From Thermoanaerobaculia bacterium (GTDB lineage: Bacteria; Acidobacteriota; Thermoanaerobaculia; Multivoradales; JAHEKO01): a stretch of DNA of 7,270 bases. The DNA is taken from the NCBI GenBank assembly GCA_029287645.1, contig JARFQS010000372.1:1-7270 (forward strand). Reading direction: 5' to 3'. The notes under the pieces are model-generated. The model worked only from the letters and a program-made list of their open reading frames with translations, searched no databases and was not told the DNA's origin. The position numbers and the translations under genes were made by a program. Shown here piece by piece: positions 1 to 5,986 of this stretch (position 1 is its first letter; each line of letters opens with the position of its first letter).

Positions 1-2342
1 GCCACCAGCATGGCGCCGATGATCACGGCACTGCTGTCGAGCAACAAGCCGAAGAGGGCGATCGCCGAGGACAGGGAGATCAGGGTGTAGAAGTCGACAT
101 CGGCACGAGCGCCGTCGGCCATCTGGGAATAGACCTCGGAACGCTCCTTGACCGAGAGCGTCGGCAGAACGCGAGTCAGAACTTCCCAGATTCGCCGTTG
201 CCAGAAGTGCATCGCTGCTTCGGCCCGCTTGACGACGAGCGTCGCTCTGGCCCTCGCTCGAGCCACCTCGACGGACAGTCCGCCGAACACCGTCTGGCCC
301 AGGAGACGGTCGATCGAAGAACCGATGATCAGAAGGTCTCCTTCGCCTTCCAATCCGCTCTCGACACTCCTGGCTTCGATGATTCTGGTTCGAAGGCCGG
401 GGTCCGCCTCGGCCTCTTTCATGGTTCTTGCAATCGCCTCCTCGGCCTCCTCTTTCGCCCGTGAGTGCAGGCTGACGCTCACCAACTCGAGATCCCCACC
501 GAGCCCGGCGGCCAGCTGAGTCCCGAGCTTCAGACCAGCCGTGGCGTGGGGTCCACCGATAGTCGCCACCGTTATGCTGACGCTCGAATCCGGGTAGTCA
601 CCCTTCAGAATGGCCAGCGGCCGGGATGTGGCCGAGAACACTCTCGCCGCAGCACTCGTCGAGAGGTCGGCCAGAGGCAGATCCGGAGCCGCCATGATGA
701 CTACGTCGGCATCGTATTCGTTGGCCGTGGCGACGATACCGGATGCAACACTCGGTGCGAGCCTCACCGCTGTCTGGATGTCCACCTCGGCATCGGTATG
801 AGGCTCGATCCGACGCTCGAGGGCTGCCCATTCCGCTTGCGCATTGCGCTGAGAGCTCTGGAGGGAAAGCTCGTCGGTCAGGGCAAGGACCTCGAGCACC
901 ATGAGCTCACCGCCGTAGGCTCGCGCCACAGCATTGCCGCTCTTGAGAAGGGCCGGGAGCTGCCTGGCGTCCTCGATGCCGATCATCACTCGGGGTCTCT
1001 CTTTGCCGCTTTCCTCGATCCCCACTCCGACGACGGCCTCGTCTTGCTTCAAATTGGCATGCGTCTGTCGGGCAAAGAAGTGGTAGTAGGCCGCGCCAAT
1101 CAGCAACCAGCCCAGGCCGAAGAGATTGATGCTCGGTGGCAGCAACCACGAAAGAAAGACTGCCGCCGCGGCAGCGAAGCCTGGAAACAGAGGGTGAAGC
1201 GGCAAACGGTTCCGTCGACTGGGCGACAGCTCCTTCGCCGGCCTTCGAGCATAGGGCACCATGACGAGAATCGTCACCCACAGGAACGTCAGCGCCGCCA
1301 ACATCATCAGCACGCTGTCTGGCACCCACCAGACCACCATCGCGAGAACCACAACCAACACGGTCAATGAGGCCAGCGCTCGAGTGCGCCGTGATTGTCC
1401 AGGCTTGCCGATCTTCGGCAGAAATCCCTCGTGGGCCATGGCGCCAGTCAGTCGCACGGTTCTAGAGAGGACACGCGACAGGCCTGCCCAACAGAACGTT
1501 GTAGCGGCGATCAGGCTGAGTATCTCGAGACGGGTCTCTCCCCAGGAGAGCTTCTGCGACCAGTCGGACATCCAGACCTCGGGTGAACGCACCACCAGCA
1601 CCGTCGTGGCAACGGAAAGGACCCCCGTGGTGATCCAAACGATGAGGGATGCGCTCCTGAGCGTCGCGTCGGGTCGCCGCATCTGACGTCGGTGATTCAG
1701 CAGCAGATCGATGCTCCACAGGCCCGCCGCCAGCAGCGCGATTGCGGTCATGTCGTGACCGAACAGCCGGCTAATCTCCAGCTCTCCACCCGGTGGATGC
1801 GCGACATAGCCCCAGGTGACGACCCCAACGGTGAGGCCGAAGAGAAGCGTGATCAGCAACGTCCGCATACGCCACCGATCGATGTCGTTGAGCCATTCAT
1901 TCAACGCCGCCAGGAGGATGATCACCGCCACCCACCAGAGCTCATTGAGATCGAGGCCGAACAGGTGGCGCAGCCAGACGCCCATGCGCTCGGCCACGGC
2001 CAGGGCCAGAAGAGCCGCCACGGATGTCAGGCCTGCCAGCATCAGCCACCCGACAGCGAACGTCAGGATCGACTTCCTGTACGAACCGGCGATCTGGTAG
2101 GCGCTCGCACTGCCGGGCCTGCCTGCCGCGAGCTCCATGAAGCTCAGGATCAGAGGTAGGTAAAGGAGGAGGGCCACGGCATACGCCCACGGGGCGGTCG
2201 AGCCGGCCGCGGCGAACACCGCTTCGTGCATGACGACCAAGACGAGGGGGACACTCAAGCTCAGGCCCAGAGCAACCGATTCCCGCAGCCCCAGGATGCG
2301 GCTGAAACCGATGGCGTGGGTGCGCTGGGTGCGGGTCGTCAT
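1..2342 (-). CDS. APC-superfamily permease fused to two USP domains and a DUF389 domain (3' end cut by window edge)
   Basis: From ATG at 2342 the frame stays open for 780 codons to the left edge. Residues about 15-425 form a hydrophobic APC (amino acid/polyamine/organocation) permease with roughly 11-12 membrane segments. Family landmarks are ELAAGRPGSASAY (70-82), the GW pair at 98-99, and AMAHEGFLP (301-309), matching the usual MAxDGxLP loop. Residues about 449-582 and 587-708 look like two tandem universal stress protein (USP) domains. The second ends in IIGSSIDRLLG...FGGLS...TLVVKR, a recognisable but imperfect nucleotide-binding signature; the first lacks those glycines. From about 713, FYTLISLSSAIALFGLLLDS followed by AVIIGAML (751-779) matches the first conserved membrane segment of DUF389. 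Substrate is unknown. The inference is a transporter gated or sensed through cytoplasmic USP domains. GGAGGA lies 7 bases upstream of the chosen ATG. An in-frame ATG at 2384 overlaps a probable -10 box and was rejected. The domains are confident; the function is not. Confidence 0.85.
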   Translation of the reverse strand, partial: MTTRTQRTHAIGFSRILGLRESVALGLSLSVPLVLVVMHEAVFAAAGSTAPWAYAVALLLYLPLILSFMELAAGRPGSASAYQIAGSYRKSILTFAVGWLMLAGLTSVAALLALAVAERMGVWLRHLFGLDLNELWWVAVIILLAALNEWLNDIDRWRMRTLLITLLFGLTVGVVTWGYVAHPPGGELEISRLFGHDMTAIALLAAGLWSIDLLLNHRRQMRRPDATLRSASLIVWITTGVLSVATTVLVVRSPEVWMSDWSQKLSWGETRLEILSLIAATTFCWAGLSRVLSRTVRLTGAMAHEGFLPKIGKPGQSRRTRALASLTVLVVVLAMVVWWVPDSVLMMLAALTFLWVTILVMVPYARRPAKELSPSRRNRLPLHPLFPGFAAAAAVFLSWLLPPSINLFGLGWLLIGAAYYHFFARQTHANLKQDEAVVGVGIEESGKERPRVMIGIEDARQLPALLKSGNAVARAYGGELMVLEVLALTDELSLQSSQRNAQAEWAALERRIEPHTDAEVDIQTAVRLAPSVASGIVATANEYDADVVIMAAPDLPLADLSTSAAARVFSATSRPLAILKGDYPDSSVSITVATIGGPHATAGLKLGTQLAAGLGGDLELVSVSLHSRAKEEAEEAIARTMKEAEADPGLRTRIIEARSVESGLEGEGDLLIIGSSIDRLLGQTVFGGLSVEVARARARATLVVKRAEAAMHFWQRRIWEVLTRVLPTLSVKERSEVYSQMADGARADVDFYTLISLSSAIALFGLLLDSSAVIIGAMLV

Positions 2343-2349
2343 GCCGTGT

Positions 2350-2355
2350 TCCTCC
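2350..2355 (-). promoter_or_regulatory. Ribosome binding site of the fused permease
   Basis: GGAGGA on the minus strand, 7 bases before ATG at 2342. It decides this start over the in-frame ATG at 2384, which has no Shine-Dalgarno sequence. Confidence 0.7.
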
Positions 2356-2382
2356 ACCCTTGCTTCTGCCGAGTACCTCCGC

Positions 2383-2388
2383 ATTCTA
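2383..2388 (-). promoter_or_regulatory. Probable -10 element of the fused permease
   Basis: TAGAAT on the minus strand matches five of six bases of the sigma-70 type -10 consensus. It would start transcription near 2376 and give a leader of about 34 bases that includes the GGAGGA site. No convincing -35 box lies 16-18 bases upstream, so the call rests on the -10 and its position. Confidence 0.35.
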
Positions 2389-2484
2389 AGACATCCACGC
2401 CACAATCCTTCGATCGTTTCTCCAAGCTCCTGCCAAAGCCCCGGCGGAGGATGGGATTCCAGCGCAATCGCCCGCGAAGAGAGC

Positions 2485-2490
2485 TACAAT
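2485..2490 (+). promoter_or_regulatory. Probable -10 element of the malate dehydrogenase gene
   Basis: TACAAT matches five of six bases of the -10 consensus and would give a leader of about 45 bases before ATG 2543. No clear TTGACA-like -35 is seen at normal spacing. It sits about 100 bases from the minus-strand -10 of the divergent permease, so both promoters would share one 200-base spacer. Confidence 0.35.
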
Positions 2491-2529
2491 GAAAGACCAG
2501 GCGTGAGCCTGCTTTCACCCTCATCCTCT

Positions 2530-2536
2530 AGGAGGT
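2530..2536 (+). promoter_or_regulatory. Strong ribosome binding site of malate dehydrogenase
   Basis: AGGAGGT, 6 bases before ATG 2543, is a near-ideal Shine-Dalgarno sequence. CCTC at 2525-2528 can pair with GAGG at 2532-2535 around a 3-base loop. That is a small hairpin that could partly mask the site, but four pairs is weak and may be chance. Confidence 0.7.
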
Positions 2537-2542
2537 GTTTCC

Positions 2543-3577
2543 ATGACCTATCTGACGGAAGACAAAGTCGCGATCCTCGGCTCGGCGGGAGCTATCGGCT
2601 CCAACATGGTTCAGACGGTACTGACCATGGGCCTGACCCCGAACGTCGCCATGTACGACCCCTTCGAGAAGGGCAACCAGGGAGCGGCCGAGGAGATGTA
2701 CCACTGCGCCTTCCCGGGTGCCCGGGTAACCTGGACCTCGGACATCGCCGAAGCCCTGACCGGTGCCTCCTACATCATCACCTCCGGCGGTGCGCCGCGC
2801 AAAGAAGGGATGACCCGGGAGGACCTGCTGAAGGGCAACGCCGAGATTGCGGCCCAACTCGGTCGAGACATCAAGTCGTACTGCCCCGATGCCAAGTTCG
2901 TGGTCGTGATCTTCAATCCGGCCGACATCACGGGTCTCGTCACCCTGGTCAACTCCGGCCTGCCACCCAGCCGCGTAGCGACGCTGGCGGCCCTCGACAG
3001 CACCCGCCTGCAAACGGCTCTGGGACAGCACTTCGGGGTACCGCAGGACGCAGTTACCAACTGTCGAACCTACGGCGGTCATGGTGAGCAGATGGCGGTC
3101 TTCGCGAGCACTGCCCAGGTCAATGGGCGGCCGCTGACCGATCTCATCGGCACCGACGAGCTGACACAGGAGCAATGGGAGGCCATTCAGGCGCACGTAC
3201 GGCAGGGTGGCAAGAAGATCATCCAGCTGCGTGGCCGAAGCTCCTTCCAGAGCCCGTCCCACCAGTCGGTTCTCATGGTCAAGGCCGTCATCGACGGGCA
3301 AGGCTACGACTGGCCGTGCGGTACCTTCGTGAACTCCGAGGAGATCGGATTCCGCCAGTGCATGATGGCCATGGAAACCAGCCTGGGAACGGATGGAATC
3401 TCATGGCGCATGCCGACCGGTACCGACGAAGAGCTGGCCGCATTGAAGGCCTCCTACGAGCACCTCGTCAAGCTGCGCGACGAGGTCATCGAGATGGGCC
3501 TGCTGCCTGCCCTGGACCAGTGGGAGCAGGTCAACCCGAATCTGGCAGCGACGGAAGCGGTTCCGGCCGGCGTCTGA
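2543..3577 (+). CDS. mdh: NAD-dependent malate dehydrogenase
   Basis: This 344-residue soluble enzyme of the lactate/malate dehydrogenase family should interconvert malate and oxaloacetate with NAD in the cytoplasm (TCA cycle). The Rossmann glycine loop is GSAGAIGS (13-20). D39, at the end of the second strand, is the usual NAD-selecting acidic residue. The mobile loop APRKEGMTR (84-92) carries substrate arginines R86 and R92. N125 in FNPAD, D152 and R155 in LDSTRL, and H180 in GGHGEQM complete the expected active site, with D152/H180 as the catalytic pair. The arginines favour malate over lactate. The overall sequence, including the YLT start and the LRGRSSFQSP stretch (about 229-238), resembles the distinct form I recall from Bacteroidota rather than the E. 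coli or mitochondrial type. The strong ribosome site fixes the start. It is divergent from the permease and followed by a GC-rich hairpin, so probably transcribed alone. Confidence 0.93.
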   Translation: MTYLTEDKVAILGSAGAIGSNMVQTVLTMGLTPNVAMYDPFEKGNQGAAEEMYHCAFPGARVTWTSDIAEALTGASYIITSGGAPRKEGMTREDLLKGNAEIAAQLGRDIKSYCPDAKFVVVIFNPADITGLVTLVNSGLPPSRVATLAALDSTRLQTALGQHFGVPQDAVTNCRTYGGHGEQMAVFASTAQVNGRPLTDLIGTDELTQEQWEAIQAHVRQGGKKIIQLRGRSSFQSPSHQSVLMVKAVIDGQGYDWPCGTFVNSEEIGFRQCMMAMETSLGTDGISWRMPTGTDEELAALKASYEHLVKLRDEVIEMGLLPALDQWEQVNPNLAATEAVPAGV

Positions 3578-3609
3578 GCGGTCCACCCTTCGCGAAATGA
3601 GGACCTATT

Positions 3610-3636
3610 GCGGGGCGCTCCTGATGGGCGCCCTGC
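3610..3636 (+). terminator. GC-rich hairpin after malate dehydrogenase, possible terminator
   Basis: Positions 3610-3618 (GCGGGGCGC) pair with 3628-3636 (GCGCCCTGC) in a 9-base stem with one G-U pair and a 9-base loop. It begins 33 bases after the malate dehydrogenase stop. No T-run follows, so it is either a U-less terminator, a 3'-end stabiliser, or a structure in the next gene's leader. Its presence argues against the next gene starting at TTG 3608, which would put the stem inside the coding region. Confidence 0.5.
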
Positions 3637-3652
3637 GATAGTGTTGCTCTCG

Positions 3653-4327
3653 ATGCTTGCCAACGAAAGCAAGGTCGCCCGTGAGGACCCGCATGACCGG
3701 GTCCCGATCACTCGCTTACAGATTCTCGCCGATGTCATCTTCGCCGCGTCGATGGTGTTCATGGCCTCGGCTTTCGAGCTTCCCGACACCGACATCGTTG
3801 ACAGCCCCGGAGAGCTCACTGGCTTCCTCAAGAGCCAGCTTCCGGTGGTCGCGATCTATGTCATCTCCTTCATCCTGGTAGCCGTGTATTGGATGAAGCA
3901 TCTGGAGCACTGCAGCTATTTGCAGAAGACCAACATCGGTCACCTCTGGTTGCAGATCCTCTTTCTGGCGATGGTCGTGATCATCCCCTACTCCAATGCC
4001 CTCAGCAGCGCCGCGCCGGACACCCTGGCTTTCCAGACCTTCTACAGCATCAACATGTTTCTCGTCGGACTCTTCTCGCTGCTGAGCTGGATCTACGCCA
4101 CCCGGAACCACCGGCTGACCAGGCCCGACCTGGAGCCTTCGACGATTCGACACCTGCGCAACGAAGCCATGGTCGAGCCGGCGATCGCTCTCGTTTCCAT
4201 CGGTGCCGCCCGTATCGGTCCGGCGCTCTGGGAGCTCACTCTTCTCCTGATTCCCGTGGCCTATATCGCACAAAAGAAGATCGATGAGTGGCACCTCGTC
4301 CGCGCACGCCGGCGAGCGTCGCAGTAG
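3653..4327 (+). CDS. TMEM175/DUF1211 family putative potassium channel
   Basis: This 224-residue protein has about six membrane segments (roughly 24-42, 64-83, 98-117, 130-149, 173-190, 191-207), the layout of bacterial TMEM175 (DUF1211) proteins. Known members assemble as tetramers and pass potassium ions. Matches include the first-helix motif region RLQILADVIF (21-30), corresponding to the family's RxxxFSD, then SFILVAVYWMKH (72-83) and LWLQILFLAMVVIIPYSNAL (98-117). R21 and D27 of the signature are kept, but F and S have become L25 and A26. The start is uncertain. ATG 3653 has no Shine-Dalgarno sequence, yet an extended -10-like TGCGATAGT (3634-3642) could produce an almost leaderless message there. 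The alternatives are TTG 3608, with GAGGA only 4 bases upstream, and GTG 3641. The gene is convergent with the CDF-like gene, 22 bases apart. Family call is good; channel activity is inferred. Confidence 0.8.
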   Translation: MLANESKVAREDPHDRVPITRLQILADVIFAASMVFMASAFELPDTDIVDSPGELTGFLKSQLPVVAIYVISFILVAVYWMKHLEHCSYLQKTNIGHLWLQILFLAMVVIIPYSNALSSAAPDTLAFQTFYSINMFLVGLFSLLSWIYATRNHRLTRPDLEPSTIRHLRNEAMVEPAIALVSIGAARIGPALWELTLLLIPVAYIAQKKIDEWHLVRARRRASQ

Positions 4328-4349
4328 TCACCGCTCGACGCGGTTCCAT

Positions 4350-5252
4350 CTATACAGCGAGAGAATCGTCGGCCACGAAGACCGTGTCGACGATCCATGA
4401 GGGGTGCAGCTCCTGGATCCCAGCCGCTATCTTCCTGCGGAGATCGTCCAGCTCCTCTATGCCGGTCAACTCGAGGTTCGGCTCGACGACGACATGCGCC
4501 AGGAGGTAGGAGGTCCGTCCGACGCGCTCCATGCGGAGGACCGTCTTCTCGACCGGATACCCTGCCAGCAGCTCCTCGAACTTCTTCTCGACCTCGCGCT
4601 GCACCGAGTCCTTGGGTGCCGCGCCCAAGAGCTCCGCCAGGCCCTCGATCACGATGCGGGTCGGGGTCGCGATGACAGCGAGAACGAGAATGACCACCAG
4701 CGCTGGATCGACGTAATTCACCAGATGAGACCACTGTGTGCGATCCACGAAGAATGCGGCGACAAACGCGGCAAGGACACCAAGGCTCATGATGGCGTCG
4801 ATCCGCCAGGTGTGAACCTCGACCTCGATCAGAGGCGAGCCCGTCTTCCTGGCGGCGCGGGACAGAAGGATGGCCACCGTGAAGCATCCGACCACCGCCA
4901 GAATGCTGTAGATCACCGCCGGCCCCAGATTCAGCTCACGCCCGCCGTGCAGCAGCGCCTGGATGGCCGAGGCGAGAGAGATACCGCAGACCCCCAGGAT
5001 CACGATGCCCTTGCTCAAGTTGAGGAGGGGCTCGAAGCGGGCATAACCGAAGTGAAACCACTCATCGTCGGGTTGTTGCACCAACCGGGCGACCCTGATG
5101 GTCAACAGGCTGATACCGAAGCCGATGAGGGAGAAGAAGCCATCCAGCATGATGGCTGCGCTGTCGGTGAGGAAGGCGAAGACGATTCCGAGAGCGGCAA
5201 AGAAGAGCTGCCCGATCGCCGCGTACAGGAGTATCTTTTGCTCTCGATTCAT
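4350..5252 (-). CDS. Cation diffusion facilitator (CDF)-like transporter with altered metal site
   Basis: This 300-residue protein has six predicted membrane segments (about 7-28, 32-53, 82-101, 111-131, 150-169, 179-197) and a cytoplasmic C-terminal domain (about 205-300), the standard CDF layout. Family landmarks are LDGFFSLIG (36-44), FHFGYARFEPL (66-76), WRIDAIMSLGVL (149-160) and the C-terminal ferredoxin-like fold around 237-295. CDF proteins usually export zinc, manganese, iron or similar ions by proton antiport. Aligned by eye with the typical ADAxHSLSD and HxxxD motifs, the helix-2 ligands become F40 and G44 and the helix-5 ligands T148 and D152, so only D152 survives. The substrate is therefore open. 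It resembles a subfamily I recall with DGxYSLID and WxxD motifs rather than classic zinc exporters. The ribosome site is weak (AAGG). It lies 51 bases downstream of the EamA gene on the same strand, suggesting co-transcription. Confidence 0.85.
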   Translation of the reverse strand: MNREQKILLYAAIGQLFFAALGIVFAFLTDSAAIMLDGFFSLIGFGISLLTIRVARLVQQPDDEWFHFGYARFEPLLNLSKGIVILGVCGISLASAIQALLHGGRELNLGPAVIYSILAVVGCFTVAILLSRAARKTGSPLIEVEVHTWRIDAIMSLGVLAAFVAAFFVDRTQWSHLVNYVDPALVVILVLAVIATPTRIVIEGLAELLGAAPKDSVQREVEKKFEELLAGYPVEKTVLRMERVGRTSYLLAHVVVEPNLELTGIEELDDLRRKIAAGIQELHPSWIVDTVFVADDSLAV

Positions 5253-5303
5253 CCTCTCGACCTTGTCGTAGTTACTGCGACCGAGTATATGAGCGGAATC
5301 TTC

Positions 5304-5732
5304 TCAGGCCGACATGCGAGTCAGAACGAAGATCCCCATTCCAATGAGAATGACACCGGCGATTTTCGCCAGGCTGACCTTCTCGCCCAGAAGTGGCCCC
5401 ACGACCGCCGGCAGGAGGATGGCTCCACTGGCGATGATCGGCGCCCCGACGCTGACCTCCAAACCCGTCTCGTAGGCCCGCAGGGAGAAGTAGTCGACGG
5501 TGAACACGCACAGTCCGCAAAACACGAGCAGGATGATGCCCTCGACGTTCGAGGCACTCCGCACATCGATGCGTTGGCGCAGGATCACCATCAGCACCAG
5601 GACGACAGCGCTCAGCTCGACGATCCCGGTTCCGACGATCGGATGTACCGAGCGCGAAGCCCTGGACAGGAGAATCGACCACAGACCAGCAGCGACTGAT
5701 GCGACCAGGATGAAGGCTACGCCACGTGACAT
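5304..5732 (-). CDS. Half-size EamA (DMT superfamily) transporter
   Basis: This 142-residue, very hydrophobic protein has five predicted membrane segments (about 5-24, 32-51, 66-85, 94-112, 119-138), which is one EamA domain. Most DMT carriers have two such domains and about ten helices. The C-terminal half shows the usual features: YFSLRAYETGLEVSVGAPI (82-100), then GPLLGEKVSLAKIAGVILIG (112-131) and a short end after the last helix. Single-domain members are thought to work as dimers, exporting or importing small metabolites; the substrate cannot be read from sequence. AAAGGAG (minus strand, 5745-5739) sits 6 bases before the ATG and supports the start. It is probably the first gene of a two-gene unit with the CDF-like gene, and divergent from the L,D-transpeptidase. 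There is no sign that a second domain was lost: the gene starts and stops cleanly. Confidence 0.85.
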   Translation of the reverse strand: MSRGVAFILVASVAAGLWSILLSRASRSVHPIVGTGIVELSAVVLVLMVILRQRIDVRSASNVEGIILLVFCGLCVFTVDYFSLRAYETGLEVSVGAPIIASGAILLPAVVGPLLGEKVSLAKIAGVILIGMGIFVLTRMSA

Positions 5733-5986
5733 GCTCGACTCCTTTCGGGAGAGGGCCTGCTTTTCCGTTCGTTGTTCTCGTCAGCGATCCGACGATATAC
5801 CGGTTTGCTCTTCGACCGGACCCTCTGGAGAAGTGCGTGGCACGGCTCCCGAGCGAGGCGCCTTCAGCAAATCCCTTGGCGCAAGATGTCATTTTGTCCT
5901 GGCAGCTGATCCGATACAGTATGCGCGAATCAGGGATGAACGAAGCTCCGAGGAATTTTTCGACCGCCGGATCCAAGACTCACCTC
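5733..5986 (+). other. Intergenic region between the divergent EamA and L,D-transpeptidase genes
   Basis: These 254 bases hold no convincing gene. Candidate signals are a plus-strand TACAGT (5915-5920) as a -10 box for the transpeptidase, a minus-strand TATATC (5799-5794) as a -10 box for EamA, and an inverted repeat CCGGT/ACCGG (5800-5804 and 5815-5819, 10-base spacer) beside the latter. All are weak and none has a clear -35 partner. The transpeptidase frame is open across most of the region, so a start at ATG 5936 or earlier cannot be excluded. Confidence 0.3.

Noticed and set aside
465..1370. 301-codon plus-strand open frame
   Set aside because: It lies antisense to the USP and permease part of the fused gene. 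Its product is rich in R, H, Q and D with no domain or membrane pattern, as expected from a high-GC antisense frame.
2382..2384. Upstream in-frame ATG of the fused permease (14 codons longer)
   Set aside because: It overlaps the probable -10 box TAGAAT and has no ribosome site, whereas ATG 2342 has GGAGGA at ideal spacing.
2230..3087. 285-codon plus-strand open frame overlapping malate dehydrogenase out of frame
   Set aside because: It starts inside the permease gene (antisense) and runs into malate dehydrogenase in another frame. Composition is arginine- and serine-rich without motifs.
2528..3301. 257-codon minus-strand open frame
   Set aside because: It is fully antisense to malate dehydrogenase, whose catalytic residues are all in place. 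The antisense product shows no family features.
3608..3652. TTG start for the TMEM175-like gene
   Set aside because: TTG is a rare start, the GAGGA site is only 4 bases away, and a strong hairpin would lie within the coding region. Kept as an alternative, not the main call.
4404..5699. 431-codon plus-strand open frame, the longest complete frame in the window
   Set aside because: It is antisense to both the CDF-like and EamA genes. The product is almost entirely charged and polar (D, E, R, Q, H), the complement of membrane-protein codons, and has no ribosome site.
5272..5976. 234-codon minus-strand open frame overlapping the EamA gene
   Set aside because: It is out of frame with EamA, arginine-rich, and has no membrane segments; the EamA frame has a good ribosome site and five clear helices.
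5726..5986. N-terminal extension of the YkuD_2 protein to ATG 5726
   Set aside because: It would place 87 extra residues before a clear signal peptide and overlap the divergent EamA start; no ribosome site supports it.
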